This document shows, piece after piece, positions 19,074 through 28,617 of a DNA stretch of 64,000 bases (its first letter is position 1; each line of letters begins with the position of its first letter). A program made the translations under genes and the position numbers. The notes beneath the pieces are model-generated. The model worked only from the letters and a program-made list of their open reading frames with translations, was not told where the DNA came from and did not search any database. Source of the stretch: Shewanella denitrificans OS217 (lineage in GTDB: Bacteria > Pseudomonadota > Gammaproteobacteria > Enterobacterales > Shewanellaceae); contig NC_007954.1 in the NCBI RefSeq assembly GCF_000013765.1, positions 2,852,001 to 2,916,000 of the forward strand, read 5' to 3'.

Positions 19074-19364
19074 CATTAGCCATTCAGAGCCAAGGCTTAA
19101 GGTGTCTACCTTGCCTTCATCCATGTATGTCATTAATTGTATCTTAAGTCAATCTACAAATGATCGATTTAATACTTAAGTGCAAACATTATATGCAAAA
19201 GAGCTCGTATTTCGTGGGCATAACTTGCTATAGCCTGTGGAAATCTGGATACTAACACAGTGACACCATTGGCTTAGGTCAATTTAGCCCGTAACAACTG
19301 CAAAAAAACCTTGAGGTTGAACGGAACCCAATCCCAATCTGCTCATTTAAATAAGAACATATCT

Positions 19365-19790
19365 ATGTACAGAATTATCATCATATTGTTTTTTTTGCTG
19401 CAAGCTTGCGAGCAAGTCGAAGAGGTTCAACTCTCCCCAGAAGCCGTCTCACTGGGTTTTTTCACCGCCATTTACGTTGACCGTGACGTGCAAAAAGCCA
19501 AACAATACGTAGATGCCGATCTGCAAGAATTACTAGAACATTATTATATTGCGGCCTCTGTGCAACGTCATGTATTAGGCCTGTCGATGACGGACGTCAC
19601 CATGTCCATCGATGAAATAGATATCGACTTTTTTCGAAAATTTACCGATGACGTTACTGTAATCATAAAAATGGTCGGACTAAAAGGCGGGAAACATTGG
19701 ATTGACGACAGGACCATTAGACTGCATAAACGCGGTAAATCGTGGATTATCGTGGATATTTTGCCGGAAAAAGGCAAAACGCAAGGTTAG
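19365..19790 (+). CDS. Small lipoprotein of unknown function
   Basis: 141-aa predicted lipoprotein. The start ATG at 19365 is chosen because it gives a short signal peptide MYRIIIILFFLLQAC with a lipobox ending at Cys15. The longer frame from TTG at 19311 would bury it. The mature part (about 125 residues, SPEAVSLGFFTAIYVDRD through WIIVDILPEKG) looks like the alpha+beta fold of small NTF2-like or DUF4878-type lipoproteins; this is a guess from pattern. It is monocistronic, with a strong bidirectional terminator. Confidence 0.75.
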   Translation: MYRIIIILFFLLQACEQVEEVQLSPEAVSLGFFTAIYVDRDVQKAKQYVDADLQELLEHYYIAASVQRHVLGLSMTDVTMSIDEIDIDFFRKFTDDVTVIIKMVGLKGGKHWIDDRTIRLHKRGKSWIIVDILPEKGKTQG

Positions 19791-19813
19791 GAATAAGCCT
19801 AAATTACACTAAT

Positions 19814-19844
19814 AAAAAAGCAGCTTAATTAAGCTGCTTTTTTA
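19814..19844. terminator. Bidirectional terminator shared by the lipoprotein gene and the 26-codon gene
   Basis: AAAAAAGCAGCTTAA and its complement TTAAGCTGCTTTTTT, giving a T run on either strand between two convergent genes. Confidence 0.9.
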
Positions 19845-19874
19845 TTTTATTGAGCTAATGCTCGTTCACTCTGC

Positions 19875-19955
19875 TTATTCTTCATTTGCTGGTAAAGACG
19901 CTAACACATCATCTTTCACTTGGTAATAAGCGCTTTCGTATTCATGAACTTCCAT
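19875..19955 (-). CDS. Candidate 26-aa small protein
   Basis: Short frame reading MEVHEYESAYYQVKDDVLAS then LPANEE and TAA. Support is unusually good for its size: GGAG five bases before the ATG, an extended -10 promoter TGTTATAAT on the same strand at 20061-20069 giving a leader of about 100 nt, and a rho-independent terminator just after the stop. The peptide is acidic and soluble-looking, with no membrane segment. I do not recognise it. The alternative is a small RNA with no protein product. Confidence 0.55.
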   Translation of the reverse strand: MEVHEYESAYYQVKDDVLASLPANEE

Positions 19956-20060
19956 ATTAACTCCATAGTCAGTGTTATGTAGGGCACAGGAGCTGTCTTT
20001 ACTTTGTTCTCTGCGGAACTGACATACTCCAAAAAATGTTCAATCGGTTAACTCGCGGCG

Positions 20061-20069
20061 ATTATAACA
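20061..20069 (-). promoter_or_regulatory. Extended -10 promoter for the 26-codon gene
   Basis: TGTTATAAT on the minus strand (TGn plus the consensus TATAAT). No clear -35 box, as is usual for extended -10 promoters. The surrounding 19956-20450 region holds no other gene that I can support. Confidence 0.55.
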
Positions 20070-20450
20070 AGCTTAAGGTTGAGACCCCAGCCAAGTTACA
20101 CAAAACTTTCAGAACAGTAAGTTCTGTAGGCAAAAATATAACAAATAAGCGGTTTTGGGCAAAATAAACTGAAAGTCAGACAAAAACAACCTCAAAAACA
20201 GGCCCTTCTTAAGCCTATTTACTCACATAAAAGCAACATCTCATTTATTAGTACTTGACGAAGTTATTTTTTTGTTCAATATATAAACTATAACAATCCC
20301 CTGAATTGGATACACTTCAAATTGGGATGAGGTGATTACTTAGACAGTTAAGTATGCGTAGGGCCAAATTGGGTGATTGATTTACAAGCTGTAAATTTCT
20401 ATACAGCAATTGTCGAGCTTAGTGTTTCACGCTAAAAAAGGATAATTATA

Positions 20451-21047
20451 ATGATATTGAATCACTTAATGGGACTCTACACTCATCCAAAAGAAGAGTG
20501 GCATACAATTGAAAAAAATCACGAAGCGGTTAAAAGTAGCTTAAGCCATGTACTGCTTATCGCACTTATTCCCGCAATATGCGCTTATATCGCCACGGTA
20601 TACATAGGTTGGAATCCTGGTGTCGGTGAACTATTATTTCTGACCAGTCAAAGTGCCATGTTCATGTCAGTCGGCATGTATTTTGGCCTCTTAGGCGGCG
20701 TGTTTGCCTTAGCTTACCTTGCTTACTGGATGGCCCATACTTTCGATGCTAACCCCACTTACACACAAGCACTTGAGCTCGCAGCCTACACGGCGACACC
20801 GCTGTTTATGGTTGGGTTTGCCGCTTTATATCCGGTGCTCTGGTTTATCATGCTTATTGGTTTAGTTGGCGTTTCTTACTCTGTGTATCTGCTCTATGCA
20901 GGGGTGCCAATCATCATGAATATTCCAGAAGAGAAGGGCTTTATTTACGCAAGTTCTGTGGTTACCGCAGGCCTTGTTCTGCTTGTTGCCTTGATGGGCT
21001 CGAGTGTGATCCTATGGAGCCTAGGCTTTGGTCCTATGCTGCAATAA
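20451..21047 (+). CDS. Yip1-domain inner-membrane protein
   Basis: 198-aa membrane protein with a short N-terminal cytoplasmic helix containing LYTHPKEEWHTIE, the typical opening of bacterial YIP1-family proteins. About five transmembrane helices follow. The function in bacteria is not established. The ATG at 20451 has AAAGGA upstream. Monocistronic, with a strong terminator. Confidence 0.82.
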   Translation: MILNHLMGLYTHPKEEWHTIEKNHEAVKSSLSHVLLIALIPAICAYIATVYIGWNPGVGELLFLTSQSAMFMSVGMYFGLLGGVFALAYLAYWMAHTFDANPTYTQALELAAYTATPLFMVGFAALYPVLWFIMLIGLVGVSYSVYLLYAGVPIIMNIPEEKGFIYASSVVTAGLVLLVALMGSSVILWSLGFGPMLQ

Positions 21048-21096
21048 AACAATTATCTGGCCCAAGTAAGAAACTAGACGTTAAAAAAATCTCAAC

Positions 21097-21126
21097 AAAA
21101 AAGGCGCCTAGGGCGCCTTTTCTTTT
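21097..21126. terminator. Terminator between the convergent Yip1 gene and glnS
   Basis: AAAAAAGGCGCC/GGCGCCTTTT stem with loop TAG, T-rich on both strands. Confidence 0.9.
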
Positions 21127-21142
21127 TACACTGACAGTCTCT

Positions 21143-22813
21143 CTACGCGAAAGAATCCCGTAGCGGCACAGTCAAGTTAAACACTAAACGATCCGAACTT
21201 GAATCCTTACTGTCGGCGCAGAAGTAACCTTCCCGTTCGAACTGATAGGCTTGTTCAGCTTTAGCATGCTTAAGGTTAGCTTCAGCAACCCCATGAAGCA
21301 CCACTAATGAGTTAGGATTAAGCACTTCATCCACAGTCTCAAACACGGCTGGATTTGTCTCAGTAAATAACCTGTCATACAAACGAAACTCTGCCGCAAC
21401 AGCTGTGCTGGCTTCAACCCAATGGATAACGCCTTTCACTTTACGACCATCTGCAGGATTTTTGCCCAAGGTGTCGGCATCATACGTACAGTAGATGGTG
21501 GTCACATTGCCTTGCTCATCTTTATCACAACGTTCGGCTTTAATCACATAAGCATTACGAAGACGTACTTCTTTGCCCATGACTAAACGTTTAAACTGCT
21601 TATTGGCTTCTTCTTTAAAGTCTTCTGCATCAATAAAGAGTTCACGGCCAAAGGCTAATTGACGAGTACCCATGTCTTCTTTATTTGGATGTACAGCAGC
21701 GTTAATGATTTCAGGCGTCGCGTTGGGGTAGTTCTCAATGATGACCTTAATCGGTCTGAGTACAGCCATAGCACGCGGCGCATATTCATTTAATTCTTCA
21801 CGAATACAGGCATCTAACATACCCACTTCGACTAAGTTATCTTGCTTGGTCACGCCTATGCGCAAACAAAATTCACGGATCGAGGCCGCGGTATAACCAC
21901 GGCGGCGAAGGCCTGCGATGGTTGGCATACGTGGATCGTCCCAACCTGTCACTAACTTACGTGTGACTAAATCGTTAAGTTTACGCTTAGACATCAAGGT
22001 ATATTCAAGATTTAAACGAGAAAACTCGTACTGGCGGGTACGGTTAGGTGCTTGGAAGTCGTTTAAATTGTCTAATACCCAATCGTAGAGTCTGCGGTTG
22101 TCTTGGAATTCCAAGGTGCAGATTGAATGAGTGATGTTTTCAATTGCATCAGAAATACAATGAGTAAAGTCGTACATAGGATAAATACACCACTTATCAC
22201 CAGTTTGATGATGGTGAGCAAAGCGAATACGATAAATAATCGGATCGCGCATGCACATAAAAGGTGATGCCATATCGATTTTAGCGCGCAGGGCGCACTC
22301 ACCTTCTTTAAACTCGCCCTTACGCATTTTTTCAAATAAGGCTAAGTTTTCAGCGGCCGGAGTGTCACGGTAAGGACTATTCTTGCCCGGCTCTTTAAGC
22401 GTGCCACGATATTCACGGGTCTGTTCGCCGTTTAAGAAACACACGTAAGCTAGGCCTTTTTCAATCAACTCCACCGCATAGGCGTGCAGTTGATCGAAAT
22501 AGTTTGATGAGTAACGAACATCACCACTCCATTGGAAACCAAGCCAAGACACATCCTGCTGGATAGAATTCACATAATCTATGTCTTCTTTCTCAGGGTT
22601 AGTATCATCAAAACGTAAATTACATTGACCTTGATAATCTTTAGCAATGCCGAAGTTCAAACAAATAGACTTAGCATGGCCTATATGCAAATAACCATTA
22701 GGCTCTGGCGGAAAACGAGTCTGGACTTGAGTGTGCTTACCACTTTCTAGGTCTTCGTCTATGATATTACGAATGAAGTTACTTGGACGTACTTCGCTGT
22801 CCATATGGCTCAT
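21143..22813 (-). CDS. glnS: Glutaminyl-tRNA synthetase
   Basis: 556-aa class I aminoacyl-tRNA synthetase charging tRNA-Gln. The HIGH motif is in PPEPNGYLHIGHAKS near residue 40 and the KMSKS-equivalent is VMSKRKL-like (TLMSKRKLN) near 270. Length matches the E. coli enzyme (554). The ATG at 22813 is preceded by AGAGGAA. Downstream of feoB on the same strand but separated by a terminator. Confidence 0.98.
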   Translation of the reverse strand: MSHMDSEVRPSNFIRNIIDEDLESGKHTQVQTRFPPEPNGYLHIGHAKSICLNFGIAKDYQGQCNLRFDDTNPEKEDIDYVNSIQQDVSWLGFQWSGDVRYSSNYFDQLHAYAVELIEKGLAYVCFLNGEQTREYRGTLKEPGKNSPYRDTPAAENLALFEKMRKGEFKEGECALRAKIDMASPFMCMRDPIIYRIRFAHHHQTGDKWCIYPMYDFTHCISDAIENITHSICTLEFQDNRRLYDWVLDNLNDFQAPNRTRQYEFSRLNLEYTLMSKRKLNDLVTRKLVTGWDDPRMPTIAGLRRRGYTAASIREFCLRIGVTKQDNLVEVGMLDACIREELNEYAPRAMAVLRPIKVIIENYPNATPEIINAAVHPNKEDMGTRQLAFGRELFIDAEDFKEEANKQFKRLVMGKEVRLRNAYVIKAERCDKDEQGNVTTIYCTYDADTLGKNPADGRKVKGVIHWVEASTAVAAEFRLYDRLFTETNPAVFETVDEVLNPNSLVVLHGVAEANLKHAKAEQAYQFEREGYFCADSKDSSSDRLVFNLTVPLRDSFA

Positions 22814-22919
22814 GGAATTCCTCTTAGCTTAAGATGGCAAAATTTTTAAGATACAGATGATCCTACAGATCAACTAGAGTTACAACTGATCAGCTTGAAA
22901 AGTTACAGAAATCACAAAA

Positions 22920-22946
22920 ATAAACCCAGCAAATGCTGGGTTTATT
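22920..22946 (-). terminator. Terminator of feoAB
   Basis: Perfect stem AATAAACCCAGCA/TGCTGGGTTTATT with a 2-base centre, 22 bp after the feoB stop. Confidence 0.8.
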
Positions 22947-22967
22947 AGATTCTATGGGCCGATAAAC

Positions 22968-25286
22968 CTACTCTGTGACGATTCTAATACCCGGAATAAT
23001 CTGTTGTGCTTTTTTGCCTTGACGTTTAAGCCAGAAATAAAACACCAGTAACGCCAGCATAAAGAAGCCTATCCACGCCGAAGACTGCATTGGATGTTCA
23101 GTAAAGGTTGCACCTTGATACACCACTGTTGCTGTGCCGTATGCCAGTGCAAAGGTCCATAATGCCGCAAACCTAGCCCACTTAACACCAAACTCATTCA
23201 CCAATGCACCCATAGCCGCCACACAAGGGGTATAGAGCAAGATAAACAGTAGATATGAGAATGCTGCAAGCTGACCGCTAAATCCTGCTTGTAGCGCGCT
23301 AAAGGTGGACTTATCAACGCCCTGCTCTTCAGCTGCAAGATCAATGCTTTCTACGTTACCCACTGACATGGATAAAGGGTCATCAGGGGCGATACCAAAT
23401 AAGTTCACAGGAATAGTCGCTAGCGCTTCTGCAAAGCTTTCTCCCAATGGAGTCAACTCTGTATCTTGGCCGCCCACTGGGCTGTATAAACTGTTTAAGG
23501 TACCAACCACGGCTTCTTTAGCAAAAATACCTGTGATGATCCCAACGGTTGCAGGCCAATTATCTTGCTCAATCCCCATGGGGGCAAATAAAGGCGTCAC
23601 CTTTTGACTTGCCACACTCAATAATGAGGCTTGGCTGTCTTCATGACCGAAGCTGCCATCAAGACCTATTGCATTGATGAAATTAAGGAAAGTCACTACT
23701 AGCACAATCGTCTTACCTGCACCTAAAATAAAACTCTTAGTCCGCTTCGCCGTGCGAGCCAATACAGCCTTTATCTTAGGAAGTTCATAGCTGGGTAGCT
23801 CCATTACGACGGCGCTGCTGGTGCCAGGTAATACCGTACTACGCAGCAGCAAACCTGTACCAATAGCGGCGAAAATACCTATGATATACAGCAAAAATAC
23901 AAGGTTTTGACCCGATTCAGGAAAGAATGCGGCAGCAAACAAGGCGTACACAGGTAAGCGGGCACCACAAGACATGAAAGGCGCCATCATACCTGTGACA
24001 ATCCGCTCACGCTCACTGCCTAAGGTGCGTGTAGCCATAATCGCAGGTACGGAGCAGCCAAATCCGACTATCATGGGAACGAACGCTTTACCAGGAAGTC
24101 CGATGCGGCGCATCAAACCATCCACAACAAACGCCGCTCTTGAAAGGTAACCTGAAGCCTCTAACACAGACAAAGCTAAGAATAAGGCCGCAATGACAGG
24201 AATAAAGGTCGCAACAGTTTGTACTCCTTGCCCGAGGCCGCCAGCTAGAATCGTCACTAGCCAATCGGGAGAGCCCATGCTGCTAAGCAGTGCACCGAAG
24301 TGATCGACAAAAATAGCGCCCGCGCTGATATCGAAGAAATCAATAAAGGCACTGCCCACATTGATGCTGAACATAAACATCAAATACATGATAAATAGGA
24401 ATACTGGAATGCCCAAAATGGGATGCAGAGCAAGGTTATCGAGTTTATCGCTCAACCTAAGTACTGTGCCACGTTTTACCGCTTGCTCAAAAACCGTCTC
24501 AACAAAATCAAAACGTGTGGTGGCCAGCGAGATTTCCAAGTCACTATCATGAGCACTCGTCTTAGTACCACACTGATCTTGGCTACGATTGAGTGTATTC
24601 GAATCACCATTTTTCTCATCAATGCTCACCGGACGACAGCTATCCTGACCACTGGCAAGTAGGGCTAAAGCGCGGCCACGATTTAAGCTATTATCATGAA
24701 CCTGAAGTTGGCTGATGGCAGCTTCTATGCTCGATGCATAATTAAGCATGAGTGGTTTTACAGCTACGGTCGCTGTTAATAAGTGAGATACTTGAGCCTG
24801 TACTAAGCGGACATCTTCTTGCTCACGAGAACACACAGCTATCACAGGGCAGCCAAGAACGGTCTCCATCGCTGCGATATCAATTTCAATGCCGAGTTTA
24901 TTCGCGGCATCAATTTTATTCAGCACCAGCACCATAGGCAGGCCAAGCTCTCGCAGCTGAATGGTAAGATAAAGGTGGCGTTCAATATTGGTCGCATCGA
25001 CAAGATTTATAATGCCATCGATACGATCATTGGCAAGAAACTGCTGAGCAATCTGCTCATCTAAAGAACAGTCGCAATTGTTACCCGCAGGGAGCAAGTC
25101 GTAAATGCCAGGCAAGTCAGTCAAAAAAACTTGGGTATCGTCTAATGTAAAGGTCCCTGTTTTCTTCTCAACAGTGACGCCAGCCCAATTACCTACTTGT
25201 TGGTTCGAGCCTGTAAGGGCATTAAACAGTGTCGATTTTCCTGCATTAGGGTTACCAACAGTAACGCAATGAAATTGCTTAGTCAT
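22968..25286 (-). CDS. feoB: Ferrous iron transporter FeoB
   Basis: 772-aa Fe(II) transporter. The N-terminal G domain shows G1 GNPNAGKSTLFNAL, G3 DLPGIYDL, and G4 NKIDAA. A spacer of about 90 residues rich in Ser, Asn and Asp follows. The membrane part contains two Gate motifs, including GFGCSVPAIMATRT and the CGARLPVYALF signature. It imports ferrous iron under low-oxygen conditions. It overlaps feoA by 8 bp. No feoC is seen after it. Confidence 0.97.
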   Translation of the reverse strand: MTKQFHCVTVGNPNAGKSTLFNALTGSNQQVGNWAGVTVEKKTGTFTLDDTQVFLTDLPGIYDLLPAGNNCDCSLDEQIAQQFLANDRIDGIINLVDATNIERHLYLTIQLRELGLPMVLVLNKIDAANKLGIEIDIAAMETVLGCPVIAVCSREQEDVRLVQAQVSHLLTATVAVKPLMLNYASSIEAAISQLQVHDNSLNRGRALALLASGQDSCRPVSIDEKNGDSNTLNRSQDQCGTKTSAHDSDLEISLATTRFDFVETVFEQAVKRGTVLRLSDKLDNLALHPILGIPVFLFIMYLMFMFSINVGSAFIDFFDISAGAIFVDHFGALLSSMGSPDWLVTILAGGLGQGVQTVATFIPVIAALFLALSVLEASGYLSRAAFVVDGLMRRIGLPGKAFVPMIVGFGCSVPAIMATRTLGSERERIVTGMMAPFMSCGARLPVYALFAAAFFPESGQNLVFLLYIIGIFAAIGTGLLLRSTVLPGTSSAVVMELPSYELPKIKAVLARTAKRTKSFILGAGKTIVLVVTFLNFINAIGLDGSFGHEDSQASLLSVASQKVTPLFAPMGIEQDNWPATVGIITGIFAKEAVVGTLNSLYSPVGGQDTELTPLGESFAEALATIPVNLFGIAPDDPLSMSVGNVESIDLAAEEQGVDKSTFSALQAGFSGQLAAFSYLLFILLYTPCVAAMGALVNEFGVKWARFAALWTFALAYGTATVVYQGATFTEHPMQSSAWIGFFMLALLVFYFWLKRQGKKAQQIIPGIRIVTE

Positions 25287-25518
25287 GAGTTACTACTACC
25301 TCGATAATATCTGCTAATTCTTGGCGCATACACAGTTTAGTGCCACGTAAATCTAGTTCTACACCTGTGCCCATAGGGGCACGGCGTACCATAGAAAATT
25401 TAGTGTTGGGCGTGATCCCCATAGACAATAATTTACGTTTCACGGTTTGTGGCAGGATTAACTGACCAATCTGAGCTATGATAGCTTGATCGCCTGGGCT
25501 AAGTTCACTGAGTTTCAT
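25279..25518 (-). CDS. feoA: Ferrous iron transport protein FeoA
   Basis: 79-aa SH3-like cytosolic partner of FeoB. MKLSELSPGDQAIIAQIG is the usual FeoA opening, with LLSMGITPNTKF in the middle. The ATG at 25518 is preferred over that at 25536 because it matches the family start and has AAGG 10 bases upstream. A Fur-like site lies about 100 bp upstream. Confidence 0.93.
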   Translation of the reverse strand: MKLSELSPGDQAIIAQIGQLILPQTVKRKLLSMGITPNTKFSMVRRAPMGTGVELDLRGTKLCMRQELADIIEVVVTHD

Positions 25519-25616
25519 CAAGCTGTTACCTTGCATGCAGTGTGTAAAAAAACGGTGTGATTCTAGCTTAACTTAAATTCTATGAATACTGGCTAGATCA
25601 AATTATCAACTGGTAA

Positions 25617-25631
25617 CGATAATAGTTTTCA
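25617..25631. promoter_or_regulatory. Candidate Fur box upstream of feoAB
   Basis: CGATAATAGTTTTCA matches the 7-1-7 Fur consensus TGATAAT-N-ATTATCA at 11 of 14 positions. It is located before feoA, a classic Fur target. Confidence 0.45.
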
Positions 25632-25756
25632 ATTGTGTTTCCTATTATGTGATAAATACCGCAGATAATATAGAGCTAAAGCCACTTTTTACAGTCGAAA
25701 GTCGAACTAAAGTCTGTCTGTTTAACAGCCTTCACAGGACTCGAGGGTTCTCATGA

Positions 25757-26308
25757 CTATTCTGATAAGCAAATGCTAAACTCTCTCTTTAACCAATAAC
25801 CCAAAAAAAAATCATCTGACCATGACTCACCGATTTTGCTATTCTCTCTTAATAGACCTTCTTGCTTAAAACCGCACTTAATCATCACGTTGGCAGAGCC
25901 AGTATTTCTGACATCACAAAATCCAATATACTTGTGTATATCAAAGGCAAGCGCTCCCCAGTCTATAACACACTGCAGCGCTTCAGTGGCGTAGCCTTTA
26001 CCTTGATACTTTGACGACAATAAATAACCCACTTCAGCGCGTTTAAGCATCAAATCAACACAATGAAAACCGCTGAAGCCAACAAATTCACCAGTACTCA
26101 GTTCTTCAATCACTAAGGTTAACCAAGCCCCAGACTCAAATACCCAAGGCAAGAGTCTTTGTTCAAACTTAGTTCTTATTTCCTCACTTGATTCCACCTG
26201 GCGTACAAAAATGTTGATTTCGCTATCTTGGTTAATGGCAAGGAAATTCGCCCAATCCGATGAGGTTAGGCTTCTTAATCTTAACCGTTCTGAATAAAGC
26301 GCTATCAT
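25757..26308 (-). CDS. GNAT-family N-acetyltransferase (RimJ/RimL type)
   Basis: 183-aa acetyltransferase. ERLRLRSLTSSDWANF at the N-terminus and YLLSSKYQGKGYATEAL (acetyl-CoA binding Q/R-x-x-G-x-G/A) near residue 100 are typical of the RimJ/RimL group. NTGSANVMIKCGFKQEG near 150 gives the usual NxxSxxxxxKxGF motif. The substrate is unknown: ribosomal protein N-terminus, aminoglycoside-like molecule or amino acid. The ATG at 26308 is chosen over GTG at 26314, which lies inside the AAGGAG spacing. Confidence 0.88.
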   Translation of the reverse strand: MIALYSERLRLRSLTSSDWANFLAINQDSEINIFVRQVESSEEIRTKFEQRLLPWVFESGAWLTLVIEELSTGEFVGFSGFHCVDLMLKRAEVGYLLSSKYQGKGYATEALQCVIDWGALAFDIHKYIGFCDVRNTGSANVMIKCGFKQEGLLRENSKIGESWSDDFFLGYWLKREFSICLSE

Positions 26309-26326
26309 CTTCACTCCTTAGTGAAT

Positions 26327-26355
26327 AAAAAATGGCAGCCAAGGCTGCCATTTTA
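26327..26355 (-). terminator. Terminator of ppiC
   Basis: AAAAAATGGCAGCC/GGCTGCCATTTT stem with a 2-base centre, directly downstream of the ppiC stop on the minus strand. Confidence 0.85.
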
Positions 26356-26372
26356 TATTCGCCTTAGCTGTA

Positions 26373-26651
26373 TTAGCCTCTTTGAGTCACTTCTAATAAG
26401 TGGTAGCCAAATTGAGTTTTTACAGGGCCTTGCACTTCGTTTAGTGGAGCACTAAAGACAACCGCATCAAATTCTTGCACCATCATGCCAGGACCGAATG
26501 AGCCCAAGTTACCGCCCTCGGCAGCCGATGGACAAGATGAATGCTCACGAGCAATTTGTGCAAAATCTGCACCCGCAATAATTTGTTGCTTTAAGTCTTC
26601 ACACTCAACCTGAGTGCTCACTAAAAGATGACGCGCCGTTGCTTGAACCAT
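26373..26651 (-). CDS. ppiC: Parvulin-type peptidyl-prolyl isomerase
   Basis: 92-aa single-domain parvulin, as in E. coli PpiC (93 aa). ARHLLVST and GGNLGSFGPGMMVQEFDAVVF are the family signatures, ending TQFGYHLLEV. It has no signal peptide, so it is a cytosolic cis-trans prolyl isomerase. Confidence 0.95.
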   Translation of the reverse strand: MVQATARHLLVSTQVECEDLKQQIIAGADFAQIAREHSSCPSAAEGGNLGSFGPGMMVQEFDAVVFSAPLNEVQGPVKTQFGYHLLEVTQRG

Positions 26652-26728
26652 GTTTTACTCCTAACAATATTACTGATAAAAAATATTTTTATATGGCCAC
26701 TACGACCAGTGTACTTATACTATTGAGC

Positions 26729-28552
26729 TTACTTAGCTAATTCGGCTTTCACCCACCGACCGACTTTCTGCTCCATAACAGCCATGGGCAATGAACCGCT
26801 AGTCAAAATTTGGTCGTGAAAAGCTTTAATATCAAATTTTTCGCCAAGCTTAGCTTCGGCTTCAGCTCTTAATTTTAGTATGGTGAGCTGACCTACCTTG
26901 TAAGAAAGCGCCTGACCGGGGATTGCCATATAACGCTCGACTTCTGCCACTATGTCAGTTTCAGCCATTGGGGAATTGTCTTTCATATATTGAATTGCTT
27001 GCTCACGGCTCCACCCCTTAGCATGAAGACCCGTGTCCACTACTAAACGCATGGCACGAAGCATTTCGTCAGAAAGCTTACCAAAGTACTGATAAGGATC
27101 GCTAAACAGCCCCATTTCCATGCCTAAGTACTCGGCATAAAGTGCCCAGCCTTCCTCAAATGCCGTGTAACCTTGAAAACGTTGGAATTCAGGTACAGAT
27201 TCCAACTCTTGCTTGATAGCTATTTGAAAATGGTGCCCTGGCGCGGCTTCATGCAATGACAGTGTCGTCATGCCCCATTTAGGTTGTGCCTTTAAATTGT
27301 AAGTGTTGATATAAAACACCCCAGGGCGCGAGCCATCTACAGCTGGTGATTCATAAGAGGCGCCCGCGGCCGATTTCTCACGAAAATCTTCAACTGGCTT
27401 GACCACATAATCCGCTTTTGGCATGACATTAAAATACGCCGGCAAAACGGCATTAATTTTGTCTTTAAGCCCCATATAACCGTCAACTAGGTCTTGTCTG
27501 TCACTAAAAAAGAATTTGTCGTTAGAAGATAATTCGTTGAAGAATGCGGCTAAATCGCCTTTAAAGCCGACTTGTTCACGTACTTTATCCATTTCAGTTA
27601 AAATTCGTGCCACTTCACTAAGGCCCATCTGATGGATTTCTTCCACTGGCATAGTCGTCGTGGTGTGTTTGTTGGCTAAATGCTGATACCAAGCTTTTCC
27701 GTTAGGCAGTCCCCACCAACCATCGCTGGCACGCGCATTGGCAGAATAGGTGGTCTTGAAATAATCACGCAGCCCAGTCAAAGCCGGCAATAACTTGCCG
27801 TTGATCATGGCCTGAAAATCGGCAGTTAATTTGGCTTTGTCTTCTGCGGTAAATTCAACAGGCAGTTGATTGATTGGTGCATAATATAGGCTTTGTTTTG
27901 CATCATTAACCAATTGCGAATCAAGCTGTGGAATGATCCTATCGACCAGTACTTTCGGCAACACCACCTTACTGGCGATGGCTTCATTCATCCGCTGCTG
28001 AGCCAATGCTATCCACTCAACAAACCCTTCGAGGCGCGACAACCAATTTTGATAATCTTCAACTGTGGCAAATGGTTGTGCACTTTCGCCACTCCCCAAC
28101 TGGATCATAGTGATAAGGTTACTGTAGAACTGATTTATAGGAATAAAACGCTCAGGAAAGGTTTCATTCACTAATTCAATTTTTCTGTCGTACACAAACA
28201 TATCATGACTTAGTTTCAGATCATCGGGCAGTGTTGCCACATCTATGTCCATAGCCTTAGCCAGATAGCGCGTATTCAGCTCGTGACGCGCCTTAAGGTA
28301 TGCCTCAGTTAAATCGCCGCCGAATTCACTGTTGTGGTCATTAACCCCCACAAAAGTGGCGTAGATTGGCTCGAGTGCTAAATAGTCTTTAAAGAAGCTA
28401 TCAGCTAAGGCTTGGTACTGAGCAGAGCTTGATATTTCAGCTTGCGCTTGAGACGATTCGGCCGCCAAAGTCGGATTGTTTTCAGGGGCTTTTGAGCAGG
28501 CCTGGACGTTAAACAAGCTGGCAATAGTCAAAGCAATTACGGCTTTTTTCAT
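26729..28552 (-). CDS. DUF885 family lipoprotein, putative zinc-dependent peptidase
   Basis: 607-aa protein starting at the ATG at 28552 (AAGGAAG upstream), with lipobox FNVQAC at residues 14-19, so it is probably membrane-anchored in the periplasm. The C-terminal half shows the DUF885 metal-site signature SLHEAAPGHHFQ (HExxPGHH) and FEEGWALYAE, which resemble a zinc metallopeptidase. A TTG at 28573 would add seven residues with no gain. The substrate is unknown. Divergent from the next gene. Confidence 0.85.
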   Translation of the reverse strand: MKKAVIALTIASLFNVQACSKAPENNPTLAAESSQAQAEISSSAQYQALADSFFKDYLALEPIYATFVGVNDHNSEFGGDLTEAYLKARHELNTRYLAKAMDIDVATLPDDLKLSHDMFVYDRKIELVNETFPERFIPINQFYSNLITMIQLGSGESAQPFATVEDYQNWLSRLEGFVEWIALAQQRMNEAIASKVVLPKVLVDRIIPQLDSQLVNDAKQSLYYAPINQLPVEFTAEDKAKLTADFQAMINGKLLPALTGLRDYFKTTYSANARASDGWWGLPNGKAWYQHLANKHTTTTMPVEEIHQMGLSEVARILTEMDKVREQVGFKGDLAAFFNELSSNDKFFFSDRQDLVDGYMGLKDKINAVLPAYFNVMPKADYVVKPVEDFREKSAAGASYESPAVDGSRPGVFYINTYNLKAQPKWGMTTLSLHEAAPGHHFQIAIKQELESVPEFQRFQGYTAFEEGWALYAEYLGMEMGLFSDPYQYFGKLSDEMLRAMRLVVDTGLHAKGWSREQAIQYMKDNSPMAETDIVAEVERYMAIPGQALSYKVGQLTILKLRAEAEAKLGEKFDIKAFHDQILTSGSLPMAVMEQKVGRWVKAELAK

Positions 28553-28617
28553 TATTATTTTCTTCCTTTGCAAAATCGTTTCTATACTTAGATCTGAACG
28601 CTAATGGGAGTATCGCT

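Noticed and set aside
18792..19364. A replication origin at the DnaA boxes
   Set aside because: Only two boxes, no AT-rich unwinding repeats, and no dnaA, gidA or parAB genes nearby.
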